Assembly: GCA_017646885.1 (NCBI GenBank)
Contig: JAGCLR010000363.1
Span: 62,001-126,000 of the forward strand
From: Methanobrevibacter sp.
Lineage (GTDB): Archaea > Methanobacteriota > Methanobacteria > Methanobacteriales > Methanobacteriaceae
Length of the DNA stretch: 64,000 bases
Reading direction: 5' to 3'
The position numbers and the translations under genes are program-made. Positions 1 to 9,334 of the stretch are shown here, piece after piece. A model generated the notes under the pieces. That model was not told the DNA's origin, did not search any database, and was given only the letters and a program-made list of their open reading frames with translations. Every line of letters begins with the position of its first letter. Positions within the stretch are counted from its first letter, which is position 1.

Positions 1-2385
1 TTATCGGCAGATAATAAAGAACTTATCCTTAAAATTTTATCTGAATATAAAGAACATGGTCAATCTACCACATTAAAAGAATTATGGGAAGTTGACTATG
101 ACGAGATACCTGTGTCTATAGATGAATTTATAGAGAATGAACGATATCTTGGAAAGTCAACTAGAAATGGTAAATCTATATATCCTTATTGGAGAAAGAA
201 ATACCGAGAAATCTTTAATCCAGCTTTAGCATATGAAGAAGTAATATTTACAGGAGCTATTGGTGTTGGTAAAACAAAAACTGCCGATGTTTGTTTAGCA
301 TACTTATTATATAGGTTAATGTGCCTTAAAAATCCTCAGCAGTATTTTAAGATGAACGAAGGAGAAGAAATATCTATATTCTTTCTTAATATCAATTTAA
401 CACTTGCAGAGGGTGTTGGTTTTAATACACTTCATAAGATGTTAATAGATAGCCCATGGTTCATGGAAAGAGGAACTGTTACAGGACGTGTTAAAGAAAG
501 ATATAATCCTCCAAATCATATTACCATTAAATTTGGATCTAAGTCAGACCATGCACTAGGTCAGCAATGTTACTGTGCGCTAATGGATGAAGCGGACTTC
601 TCTCGTGGTTCAATAAAAGGTAATTCTGCGCTTGACGCTAAGAATGAAATTATGAAAACATATAACGCTATCAAGGAACGTATGAATTCACGTTTTATTA
701 AAAATGGTGTTCAGTATGGAAGATTATTCCTTGTTTCTTCAAAAAAGTCGGATCAAGATTTCATTGAAGCATATATAAAGAAAATGAAATCAGAGGGACA
801 AGATAAGCATATGCTTATTATTGATGAACCTCAGTGGGTTATTAAACCAGAAGGAACATTTAGTAAAGAAAAGTTTCCGGTCGCTGTTGGTAACAAATCA
901 TTGAAGTCCATGATTCTTCCGGATCAACTATCAAAAGAAGAAGAGGAAGCATATAAGAAACAAGGATACAGAATACTTTGGGTTCCAGTGAATTTGAAAC
1001 AAAGTTTTGTGCTTGATGTAAATACTGCACTAATGAACCTCGCAGGAATATCTGTTGTGGGTGCTACTACATTCTTTAACTATGATATGTTTTCAAAATG
1101 TTATATTAAAGATTATAAGAACCCATTTGTGACAGAAGTTTTAACAATCGGACTAAACGATGATCTTCAAATAGCTGATTTCTTTGAATTAGATAAAGTT
1201 CCTGAAGCTGTAAGATATATGCCGCAATTTATTCATATTGACGGCGCATTAACAGGAGACAAAGCAGGTATTTCATCTGTGGGTGTTTCGGGATTAAAGG
1301 AAACACAACAATATGTTGGGGCACAAGAATTTATATCAAGTGAAATGACATATAAACATATCTTTTCAGTTGATATAGAAGCACCGAAGGGATCTGAAAT
1401 ATCATTTGAAAAAACAAGACAGTTTATTTACTATCTAAGACAATGTGGATTTAATATAATAGGTATATCCCTTGACGGTTTCCAATCAGCAGATATGAAA
1501 CAAATGCTATTAACACAAGGTTATGATGCATCTATTGTATCTCTTGATAGAACTCCACAGGGTTATCTAGCATTAAGATCTGCGATGAATGATGGTAGAA
1601 TAGGACTTATACAAATTGATTTACTTGAAAAAGAACTTATAGAACTTCAAAGAGATGTTCAGACAGGTAAAATCGATCACCCTGCGGATGGCTGTTTCAC
1701 AGATGATACTGAAATAACATTATATGATACTATACATAATAGAACATTCAAGAAAACTATAAAAGAATTATTTAATTATCATAGTGTATCAAACTATTAT
1801 GTTCAAACTGTTGAAAACGGAAAAACATCTTTAAATAGAATAAAGAAAGTATTTATTACAAAGTATGTCAATACATTGCTGGAGGTTACATTTAGTGATG
1901 GTTATATCATTAGGTGTACCCCTGAACATAAGTTTATGCTTGATTCAGGTGAATTTGTTAAAATACAAGATATTAGTGGTAACCAAATATTAAAGAGCAT
2001 AAACAACAAAGAATTATATATTAAGAATAAGAATACAATTAAGCTAAATGAAAGTATTCCAGTGTATGACTTAGAGATTGAGAATATACATAATTTCCCA
2101 ATAGGAAATAGTGTTATTGTTCACAACTCAAAAGATATGGCCGACTCACTTGCAGGTGCATTATTTAATGCCACAATTCATAAGCAAAGTCTTGTTGACA
2201 ATCATCAACTTCTATCTACTGCAATAGACACGAATATGGAAGTAGACGCACAACAAGAATTTTTAGATAATATGCAGGAATCTTTGTTGCAGAATTCACA
2301 TATGTCAGGAGCTTCTAAAATGGCAGCGGATAAAATAGAAGAACTGATCGGTGGATTTGGAGCACAGAATATCCTATCTTGGTAA
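1..2385 (+). CDS. terL: Terminase large subunit, intein-containing, 5' end outside window
   Basis: This is the ATP-driven motor and nuclease that packages phage DNA into proheads. The frame is open from base 1, so the gene starts left of the window; the GTG at 112 is not its start. The Walker A loop GAIGVGKT lies near bases 250-276 and the Walker B MDEAD near 582-597. The nuclease half contains conserved acidic residues in HIDGALTGD (near 1230) and ISLDGFQ (near 1465). The reading frame is interrupted at 1693-2127 by an in-frame mini-intein; without it the host protein reads HPADG joined to SKDMADSLAGAL, a normal continuation of the nuclease domain. The portal follows directly. The family and the intein are seen clearly; only the N-terminus is missing. 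Confidence 0.93.
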   Translation, partial: LSADNKELILKILSEYKEHGQSTTLKELWEVDYDEIPVSIDEFIENERYLGKSTRNGKSIYPYWRKKYREIFNPALAYEEVIFTGAIGVGKTKTADVCLAYLLYRLMCLKNPQQYFKMNEGEEISIFFLNINLTLAEGVGFNTLHKMLIDSPWFMERGTVTGRVKERYNPPNHITIKFGSKSDHALGQQCYCALMDEADFSRGSIKGNSALDAKNEIMKTYNAIKERMNSRFIKNGVQYGRLFLVSSKKSDQDFIEAYIKKMKSEGQDKHMLIIDEPQWVIKPEGTFSKEKFPVAVGNKSLKSMILPDQLSKEEEEAYKKQGYRILWVPVNLKQSFVLDVNTALMNLAGISVVGATTFFNYDMFSKCYIKDYKNPFVTEVLTIGLNDDLQIADFFELDKVPEAVRYMPQFIHIDGALTGDKAGISSVGVSGLKETQQYVGAQEFISSEMTYKHIFSVDIEAPKGSEISFEKTRQFIYYLRQCGFNIIGISLDGFQSADMKQMLLTQGYDASIVSLDRTPQGYLALRSAMNDGRIGLIQIDLLEKELIELQRDVQTGKIDHPADGCFTDDTEITLYDTIHNRTFKKTIKELFNYHSVSNYYVQTVENGKTSLNRIKKVFITKYVNTLLEVTFSDGYIIRCTPEHKFMLDSGEFVKIQDISGNQILKSINNKELYIKNKNTIKLNESIPVYDLEIENIHNFPIGNSVIVHNSKDMADSLAGALFNATIHKQSLVDNHQLLSTAIDTNMEVDAQQEFLDNMQESLLQNSHMSGASKMAADKIEELIGGFGAQNILSW
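1693..2127 (+). mobile_element. Mini-intein in terminase large subunit (145 aa)
   Basis: This in-frame protein-splicing element begins with Cys (CFTDDTEITL, block A) and carries TPEH (block B, TxxH). It ends with VYDLEIENIHNF (block F) and VIVHN (block G), followed by Ser as the +1 extein residue. At 145 residues it is the size of a splicing domain alone, so it has no homing endonuclease domain. It sits in the terminase nuclease domain between HPADG and SKDMAD. All residues needed for splicing (Cys1, block B Thr/His, penultimate His, terminal Asn, +1 Ser) are present, so it is likely active. Confidence 0.9.
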
Positions 2386-2398
2386 GGAGGTAATTACT

Positions 2399-4150
2399 TT
2401 GGGTAAAATGAGAGAACTTTTTGAGGATGCTTTAAGAATTAAACGTATTCCAAAAGAAAATGAATATGTTGGTACAAATATTACAGATGATAAAAATGAC
2501 TTAGCGAACAAACAAATAAAGTCTGCCGAATCAGGATCTTTAATTGATGTTGAAGCAATAAACAAGTTTAGAACATTATCTTCTGATAGAATTGAAAGAT
2601 ATAATCAATTTGAAGATATGTTAAAAGATGCAACTATTGCTGCTGCTATTGAAATGTATGCAGATGACGCTACGCAATATGATTATAAAACAGGAAAGAT
2701 TATTTGGTCAGAATCAGAAGATTCAGATATTACAAAAGCAACTAATAGGTTAATTGATGTTCTTGGAATAAATGATAAAGCATGGAATCATATCTACGCA
2801 TTATGTACCTATGGCGATGTTTATTTAAGACTATATAGAAAAGGTGACGAATCAGATTACTCACAATTATATGGAGAACATCCAGGACAAACAGCAATTA
2901 GAGTTAAGAAGGAAGATGCTTCAAGACCACTAGAAGAATATATTGAATATGTCGATGATCCAGCAACAATGTATGATCTTCAGGTAAGAGATAAAACATC
3001 AGGTTATATTAGAATGTTTAATCAGAATGTTGAACAATCTTCATCCATGTACTCATCTCTTACAACAAAAACCCTAGATGTTAGCGATGTAAATATTTAT
3101 GATAGAAAGAGCTTTGTTCATATTTGTTTAACTGGAAATATTTCTAGAAATCCAGAACTAATAGCTCTACATAATGATGCAGACGGATCGACCCAAGTAT
3201 ATAAAGTAAAAACTGGAAAATCTGTTCTGGCAGATGCATATGAACCAGCACAAACAGTAAAACTATTAGAAGATAGTTTAATGTTAAGCAGAGTTACAAA
3301 ATCAGCTCTAGTAAGAATTCTTCAAATAGAAGTAGGTAATATGCCGAAACCAGAAGTAGAATCACTACTTAGAAGAATTAAAAATATGATAGAACAAAAA
3401 ATGGCTCTTAATAAACAAAACGGAGTTGTATCCTCTTACAATTCACCAGGACCAATAGAAAATGTAATATATGTTCCAACAAAGGAAGGAAAAGGAGCTA
3501 TTACTTCTACGAACCTTGGTGGAGATGTAAATATTAAGGATATTGTTGATGTTGATTATTTTAATAATAAGAAATTATCGGCACTTAAAATACCAAAACA
3601 ATACTTAAATTATGATGCACCTGAAGGTTTAGGTAATGGTACTTCTTTAACTAAATTAAGCTCAAGATACGCACATACAATAATGAGAATCCAAAATGCC
3701 TATATTACAGGAATAACAAATCTACTTAATTTATTCTTTTTAGATAAAGGTTTAGATTATATTAACAAATTTACAATAAAAATGGTATCTCCTGCTACTA
3801 TAGAGGATACGGAGAGGGATGAGTTAATCACAAATAGGTTAAATCAAGCCTCTGATATCCTAAATATGATCGAAGGAAAAACAGACGATAGAGGAATATT
3901 TGAAACTGTTTGTTGGATACTTGATAACTTCCTCAATATGAATGATATAACTGAAATATTAAAGAAGAATAAAGTAATGTCTGACAAAGATGCAGGTTTT
4001 GATGTAACTTCTGAATCTGACGACTTTGACATGGGACATGATTTCGGCGGTGGTCCAAATTTAGGTGGATCTGATATGGATTTTGATATGGGTCCAGAAC
4101 CTGAAATGGGTGGAGCAGAAGAAGAACCTTCTATGACACCAGAGGCATAA
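2399..4150 (+). CDS. Portal protein
   Basis: This is the dodecameric portal at the capsid vertex through which DNA is packaged; at 583 aa it matches T4 gp20-type portals. I chose the TTG at 2399 because AAGGAGG (2384-2390) lies 8 bases upstream, while the ATG at 2408 is too far away. The middle of the protein has typical portal text: YADDATQYD, a long helical region around QKMALNKQNG, and IPKQYLNYDAPEGLG. The C-terminus is a Gly/Met/Asp-rich acidic tail (DFDMGHDFGGG). It lies between terminase and prohead protease, as expected for a T4-like head module. The assignment rests on position, length and sequence character. Confidence 0.85.
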   Translation: MGKMRELFEDALRIKRIPKENEYVGTNITDDKNDLANKQIKSAESGSLIDVEAINKFRTLSSDRIERYNQFEDMLKDATIAAAIEMYADDATQYDYKTGKIIWSESEDSDITKATNRLIDVLGINDKAWNHIYALCTYGDVYLRLYRKGDESDYSQLYGEHPGQTAIRVKKEDASRPLEEYIEYVDDPATMYDLQVRDKTSGYIRMFNQNVEQSSSMYSSLTTKTLDVSDVNIYDRKSFVHICLTGNISRNPELIALHNDADGSTQVYKVKTGKSVLADAYEPAQTVKLLEDSLMLSRVTKSALVRILQIEVGNMPKPEVESLLRRIKNMIEQKMALNKQNGVVSSYNSPGPIENVIYVPTKEGKGAITSTNLGGDVNIKDIVDVDYFNNKKLSALKIPKQYLNYDAPEGLGNGTSLTKLSSRYAHTIMRIQNAYITGITNLLNLFFLDKGLDYINKFTIKMVSPATIEDTERDELITNRLNQASDILNMIEGKTDDRGIFETVCWILDNFLNMNDITEILKKNKVMSDKDAGFDVTSESDDFDMGHDFGGGPNLGGSDMDFDMGPEPEMGGAEEEPSMTPEA

Positions 4151-4166
4151 CATTTTGGAGGGAAAT

Positions 4167-4625
4167 ATGTTAGCTAATAAGCATGATTGTTATTCAATAC
4201 TTCTTGAACTTAAAAATAATGGACAAGATGTATCTAAAGAGCTTAATGAAGTTATTTCAAATAAAACACTTCCAAAAGTAATTATTAAAGAACTTATTAA
4301 GCGTAATAACAATGTTGTTAATTTTTATTTAAACTTAAATAATAAAGCACATAAGATTATTAAAGAAATACTAACTTGTGAAGGTAAATCGGTTAGCACT
4401 TATATTAAGATAGCTACAAGCATTATCACGCAAGGTGTTATTGCTATGGAACATTTATATGAATCTGATATAAATGGACAAAATGATTTTATTGATTGTT
4501 TAGGTTTAAAGGATTTATCAAATGGAATAGCAGAGTATTTCCAGACAGGAGATTATAAACCTCTTGTAGAGGCAGTTAATCGAAATAGATTAGATGTTAA
4601 GTCTTTATTAGATAATAGGGATTAA
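4167..4625 (+). CDS. Small head-module protein of unknown function
   Basis: This 152-residue protein lies between portal and prohead protease. The ATG at 4167 is preceded by GGAGGG at 4157-4162. It is mostly helical and Lys/Asn-rich with no catalytic motif, signal peptide or membrane segment. In T4-like phages this position holds small prohead core proteins (gp67/gp68 type), so a core or scaffold-accessory role is possible, but nothing in the sequence proves it. Confidence 0.6.
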   Translation: MLANKHDCYSILLELKNNGQDVSKELNEVISNKTLPKVIIKELIKRNNNVVNFYLNLNNKAHKIIKEILTCEGKSVSTYIKIATSIITQGVIAMEHLYESDINGQNDFIDCLGLKDLSNGIAEYFQTGDYKPLVEAVNRNRLDVKSLLDNRD

Positions 4626-4660
4626 ACATATAAATAAACATTTTGAAAGGGGTGATACAG

Positions 4661-6400
4661 ATGCAAGTTTTAATAGAAACAAGAATGAATTCTTTGAGGC
4701 TTAACGAAAGTAAAGCCCCCAAAAAAGGTTGTTTAGGTAGACTTGAAGGTGTTTGTGCAGATTTCAAAAATCCAACAAGAAATGGAAGATTATATCCATT
4801 ACAACTTTGGAAGAAAGTTTTTGATGATCCACTATTTAAAGAGGCACTTCAAAATAAAACACTTTTTGGTGAACTTGATCATCCAGAGGATAGATTTGAA
4901 CCTCTTGTTAAACACGCCTGCATCGTAATGACTGATTATAGCATTGATGAAGATAAAGGTTTAGTTTATGGTGGTTTTGATATTCTTGATACTCCGGATG
5001 GAAGGGTTCTTAAAAACATACTTGATTACGGTAGTGTATTAGGTGTTTCTTCCAGAGGACAAGGAGATATAATTGAGGATGCCGGTGGAGAAAGAGTAGA
5101 CGAAGATTCATATGATTTTGCCTGTTTTGACGTTGTTTCCACTCCAGCAGTTGAAAAAGCACGTCAAAAAGTTGTTGAATCTATGAAGCGTGAAAAGAAA
5201 GAAACATTTAAAGAGTCTATCGAAAGACAAATCGAAGATGCTGAATCAGCGGCAGATCTTAATATTATAAGATCAGTTGTTAGAGCATCAGGTTTAAATG
5301 ATTCCGATATGGATACTATTATAGAATCCATTGAAGATAAATGCAAAGCACTTAAAACTTCCGAAGATACTATCTTAGAAGATAAGTGTAAGACGGAACC
5401 AGAATTACAAGTAGAAACAATTTCTACCAAATCTGCTAAAACTATTAGAGAGAATAGAAAATTGTATAAGTGTATAAATGGTTTGCGTCAGCAAGTTTCA
5501 GCTTTGAAGCACAGAGAAAATAGATACGTTGAAAGTCTTAATGAAAAAGACAAACAACTAAGTGAACAGGAATGTGAAATTACCGAGCTATTAAATAAGG
5601 TAAAAACATTCAAAACTAATGAAAGAAAGAATCTTTATACTCTAAGACAGCAAAGTATGGAACTTGAATCTGTAACCGAGAAGTTTGATAGAAAGCTAAG
5701 TAATTCCGGAAGACTATTAGAAAATAACAAGGCTAAGGTAACAAAGCTATTAAAGGAAAACACTTCCCTAAAAGACAATGTTAATAGCCTTGAGGATGAA
5801 AATTCCAGACTGTTAGACGAATTACAGGACAGCACTTCTAAAATTTCAATGTTACAGGAGCAGCTAAATAACTACAAATCACAATTAAGTTGTTTAGAGA
5901 ACGAGCTGAATGAATCTGATAGAAGTCATACTTATGAAATCAATTCTATTGATGCGGAAGTAGACGAATATTCAAGATTACTAAGTGAGGCACAGCAAAG
6001 AATAAAGGACAGTGATTCACAGATTAGTGAACTAACTGAATCTTTAGACAATGTTAATAATTCACTTTCAGCAGAAAAGGCTATTCGCTCTAAACTAGAA
6101 GAAAGTCTTAGTAAGTATCAAAAATGTTACACAGACAGAATCTGTAATGTAAATGGTATTGAACCAGAAAGTATTTATCATAATGTTTCCCTAAAGACTT
6201 CACCACAGCAGATTGATAAAATCGTTGAATCTTATAGAAAGAAACTGGATAGATACGGAAAGTTAGGTATTACACTTGATGGATTATCCACAGGTGATAA
6301 TTACATTGTTGAAAACTTAAAAACAACTAAAGATTCTGCTGAGGTACAAGAGCAGAATAACCTTATATCGTTCCTACAAACAACTGCAAGTTCATTATAA
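4661..6400 (+). CDS. Prohead maturation protease fused to coiled-coil scaffold domain
   Basis: The N-terminal ~180 residues are a gp21-like prohead serine protease. GELDHPEDRF supplies the catalytic His, GVSSRGQG the nucleophilic Ser, and FDVVSTPAV is the conserved strand after it. From about residue 185 to 560 the protein is a long Glu/Lys/Ser-rich coiled coil (for example SRLLDELQDSTSKISMLQEQ), as expected for a scaffold or core protein. T4 gp21 alone is about 212 residues; this protein is 579. The ATG at 4661 follows AAAGGGGTGAT (4646-4656); the upstream TTG at 4643 lies before that ribosome binding site. It sits directly before the major capsid gene. A protease-scaffold fusion would make a core that digests itself, which is inference. 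Confidence 0.82.
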   Translation: MQVLIETRMNSLRLNESKAPKKGCLGRLEGVCADFKNPTRNGRLYPLQLWKKVFDDPLFKEALQNKTLFGELDHPEDRFEPLVKHACIVMTDYSIDEDKGLVYGGFDILDTPDGRVLKNILDYGSVLGVSSRGQGDIIEDAGGERVDEDSYDFACFDVVSTPAVEKARQKVVESMKREKKETFKESIERQIEDAESAADLNIIRSVVRASGLNDSDMDTIIESIEDKCKALKTSEDTILEDKCKTEPELQVETISTKSAKTIRENRKLYKCINGLRQQVSALKHRENRYVESLNEKDKQLSEQECEITELLNKVKTFKTNERKNLYTLRQQSMELESVTEKFDRKLSNSGRLLENNKAKVTKLLKENTSLKDNVNSLEDENSRLLDELQDSTSKISMLQEQLNNYKSQLSCLENELNESDRSHTYEINSIDAEVDEYSRLLSEAQQRIKDSDSQISELTESLDNVNNSLSAEKAIRSKLEESLSKYQKCYTDRICNVNGIEPESIYHNVSLKTSPQQIDKIVESYRKKLDRYGKLGITLDGLSTGDNYIVENLKTTKDSAEVQEQNNLISFLQTTASSL

Positions 6401-6436
6401 TATAAACTTTAAAATTGTTTGAAAGGAAGATTAAAT

Positions 6437-9208
6437 ATGGCAAATTCTGATAAGCTCGTTGAAAGAGTTCTTTCAACTCCTACCACACAGAGAAATCTCA
6501 AACTTTATGAGAGATACATTAAGGCTGCTGAGGCAGTTCAGAAAACTCAGGGTAAAACACTTAACCTTGAAAAGAAAGTTGCACTTGCAACTACCCTTGC
6601 AAATACCAGACAGATTTGTGAAGCAACTAACAGCTCTAACATTCCTAGCAAGACCTACTTCATGGATATGCTTACCGCTGTTGTTCCAAATCTAATTGCT
6701 CCTGATATCGTTTCTACTCAGGCACTTGAGTCCAAGGCAGGAATGATTTCTTACCTCCGTTTCACCTATGGTTCTGATAAGGGTCAGACCACTGCCGGTA
6801 CTATGTTCAATAACTCACTTTATACTGGCCGTTCCGATCAGTATTACAGTTCCAGAGTTGTTAACGAGGAAGCAGTTGCAAATGGTGTGAACTTTGAGTA
6901 TGTTCCAGTCCTTCCTCAGACCGTTCAGGTTACACTTCCTGATGGAACTGTTTACACTGATGACGGCACTGGTAATCTCGTAAATCCAGTAAACGGTTCT
7001 ACTGTTGGTACTATTAACTATGCAACTGGTGCATTTGCTTGTGCTACTGCTATTGATGGTACAACTGCTGTTTACGAGTACAACAATGAGCAAGTTCCAG
7101 ATCTAAAGGTTCCTGAAATCAACATGAGTCTTGCACAGATTCCAATCTTTGCAAAGTCCAGAAAGCTTGCAGCATATTGGGGCTTTGATGCAGCATATGA
7201 TCTCAAGCAACAGTACGGTGCAGAAATTCTTGATGTTATGTCTGCACAGGCAGCTGGAGAGATCGCCCATAAACAAAAACTTGTGGCTTAATACAGTGAT
7301 GTATTATGAAAAACCATGTGAATTTCTGGAAAGCCTTATTAGTTTTGTATCGCTAATATGGTAATCAGAAGCCAAGATAATTTTAATGAGGTATACTTAT
7401 GTATGGATACATTTACATGACAACAAATTTAATTGATGGTAGAAAATATATTGGACAGAAGAAATCTGATAAATTTCTTCATGAAAAATATCTGGGTTCC
7501 GGAAAAATTTTAAAACAAGCCATAGAAGCATATGGAAAAGAAAATTTCAAAGTTGAATTGTTGTGTGAATGTGAATCTAAAGAAGAACTTGACGAAATGG
7601 AAATTTATTACATAAAATTTTACTATGCTCAAACAAGCAGAAAATATTATAATATATGTAAGGGTGGGCAAGCAGGTCCTGGTGGACCGAGGTTCAAAGA
7701 TCATCATCATACAGAAGAAACAAAACAAAAAATGAGCGAAAGCCGTAAAGGTGAAAAGAATAGTAATTACGGTAATAGATGGACACAAAGTGATGAACTG
7801 AAAGCCTTGCATAGTAAAATATCTTCTGGTGAAGGAAATGGAATGTTTGGTAAAAAACATTCTAACAACACCAAAAAGTTAATCGGTGAGCAGAATCTTG
7901 GAAGAATACCAATAACAAACGGGACGATTAACAAAAGAGTTAAACCAGAAGACCTTGAATATTATTTATCTTTAGGTTTTTATAAAGGGTATACTAAAAA
8001 GCAAAAGGAAGATTAACTCATTAAAATTATAAGGTTCAGAGACTATCGAAAACTAAATAATTGCATTTGTAGAAATACATAAAAACAATATGTTGGCAAT
8101 TTGAAAATAAGGTTGTTTAGTAAAACAACACGAAGTGAGTAGAGTAGGATTTAAGCAAATCCGAAGTGCATGGGTTCTTAATTTATTGGTAACAGATGAA
8201 TTAAGAATATGATATAGTCCGAACTATACAAAATAAATAATGTATAGAGAGTTATATTAAGCGTATAACTTGTAACAAATTTGGAGATTGATACAGAAAT
8301 AGCTACAAAGCTAGTTAATCTAGCAGCAGCAGGTCCAGAACTCACTTGGTCTAAGATTCCACCTCACGGTGTTAATGTTGTTGACCACTATGATAGCTTC
8401 TGGGTTAGAATTACTGAGGGTGCAAAGATTGTCTTCAATGCTACTCAGAGAGTTCAGCCAAACTTCATTGTTTGTGGTTCTAATGTTTCCGCTGTTATTG
8501 AGTGCATGAGAAACTTTGATGCTACTGGTGCTTCTGATGCAGTTGGTCCACACTTCATTGGTACACTCGGTGGTAGATATAAGTGTTATGTTGTTCCACT
8601 ACTTGATCCAGATGTCTTTGTACTTGGTTATAAGGGTACAAACTTCCTTGAAACTGGATTAACAGATGATTATGCTGTTGCAGCGTAATACAAGTCCAGT
8701 ATAAACCTAGTGAATTGCTGGAAAGCTCACTTAAAGAAATGAGTCAATCAGCAGCCAAGCATTACTAATATGTAATGAAGGTTCAACGACTATCGAAAGC
8801 TAGAAAATCACATTTACAGAAATGTATAAATAGTTTTTTACTAGGTGGTTTGAAAATAAGGTTATTGAAATATAACACGAAGTAAGTAGAGTACAGCCTA
8901 TAAAGGTTAGCAGTAAAATGATATTAGTTTTACATAAGTCTATTAAATGGAAGTGCTAGGGTTTTTAATAACTTGGTAATAGAGTTATTAAATTCATGAT
9001 ATAGTCTGATCCTCATAGTGATATGGGAAATATACATATTATTACAGTATGTATAAACACAAATGTTGTATACGCTCCGTATATGCCAGTGCTCTCCACA
9101 GACGTCCTTATGCCAGCAGACTTCCGTGGTCAGCAAGGTTATGCTACATCTTACGGTACTAAGATGATCAATGGTAAGATGTACCTCCGTGGTAGAATCA
9201 CTGGTTGA
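6437..9208 (+). CDS. Major capsid protein, three exons
   Basis: The main shell protein (gp23 type) is encoded by exons 6437-7270, 8284-8659 and 9066-9208, giving 450 residues after RNA splicing. The ATG at 6437 follows GAAAGGA at 6421. Exon joins read GEIAH|EIDTEIATKL and LETG-F-VYAPYMPV, restoring the usual capsid C-terminal text EIDxEI and YAPYMP. The first junction is supported by P1 pairing of CCAU with GUGG. The second is supported by ACUGGAU with GUCCAGU and a P10 pairing UUGUA with UACAA. Unspliced, the gene would stop at 7291. A beta-rich insertion (about residues 158-216) resembles segments of the tail sheath. Its wording uses frequent codons, fitting very high expression. Confidence 0.9.
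7271..8283 (+). mobile_element. Group I intron 1 of the major capsid gene, with homing endonuclease gene
   Basis: This 1013-base self-splicing intron follows the exon sequence ending ...CCCAT. Core elements are visible: P (AATTTCTGGAAAGC, from 7321), Q (AATCAGAAGCCAAG, 7363-7376), R (GGTTCAGAGACTATCGAA, 8033-8050) and S (GATATAGTCC, 8211-8220). The internal guide GUGG at 7283-7286 pairs with exon CCAU with the required U.G wobble at the splice site, and the intron ends in G at 8283. The endonuclease gene 7399-8016 sits between Q and R, in a peripheral loop. Removing that gene leaves about 395 bases, close to the sister intron's 406. The core style is that of subgroup IA. Confidence 0.88.
7399..8016 (+). 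CDS. GIY-YIG homing endonuclease with NUMOD3 repeats
   Basis: This 205-residue intron-encoded endonuclease is expected to cut intronless capsid alleles to spread intron 1. The N-terminus has the paired GYIYMT and KYIGQ motifs of the GIY-YIG nuclease. A Glu in LDEMEIYYIK lies at the catalytic position. Two NUMOD3 DNA-binding repeats follow, HTEETKQKMSESRKGEKN and a second around SGEGNGMFGKKHS. The ATG at 7399 is preceded by GAGGT. It lies wholly inside the intron between its Q and R elements, so it does not disturb the ribozyme core. Confidence 0.92.
   Translation: MYGYIYMTTNLIDGRKYIGQKKSDKFLHEKYLGSGKILKQAIEAYGKENFKVELLCECESKEELDEMEIYYIKFYYAQTSRKYYNICKGGQAGPGGPRFKDHHHTEETKQKMSESRKGEKNSNYGNRWTQSDELKALHSKISSGEGNGMFGKKHSNNTKKLIGEQNLGRIPITNGTINKRVKPEDLEYYLSLGFYKGYTKKQKED
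8660..9065 (+). mobile_element. Group I intron 2 of the major capsid gene, no ORF
   Basis: This 406-base group IA intron lies between capsid exons 2 and 3. P1 pairs exon ACTGGAT (8653-8659) with the guide GTCCAGT (8694-8700). P10 pairs TACAA (8689-8693) with the start of exon 3, TTGTA (9066-9070), fixing both splice sites. Core elements are P (GAATTGCTGGAAAGC, 8712-8726), Q (AATCAGCAGCCAAG, 8746-8759), R (AAGGTTCAACGACTATCGAA, from 8779) and S (GATATAGTCTG, 8998-9008). It shares long stretches with intron 1, such as ATAACACGAAGTAAGTAGAG against ACAACACGAAGTGAGTAGAG, so the two are sisters. Confidence 0.9.
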
Positions 9209-9245
9209 TTTTAACTTTTGATTTTATCATAGATTGATTTATCAA

Positions 9246-9283
9246 AGAGTTACATGACTGCTTAATTGTAGTCATGTAACTCT
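9246..9283 (+). repeat. Perfect 14-bp hairpin without T-tract
   Basis: AGAGTTACATGACT (9246-9259) pairs perfectly with AGTCATGTAACTCT (9270-9283) around a 10-base loop, 37 bases after the capsid stop. No run of T follows, so it is not a classic intrinsic terminator. It may stabilise or process the very abundant capsid mRNA. Confidence 0.75.
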
Positions 9284-9334
9284 AAGATATAAAAAAGTAA
9301 ATAAAAATATTCTTTCAGAAAGGATTGAATTAAC

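Noticed and set aside
8281..8688. Separate gene 8281-8688 and separate gene 9023-9208
   Set aside because: Both are exons 2 and 3 of the capsid gene extended into intron sequence; splice-site pairings and the restored protein explain them better.
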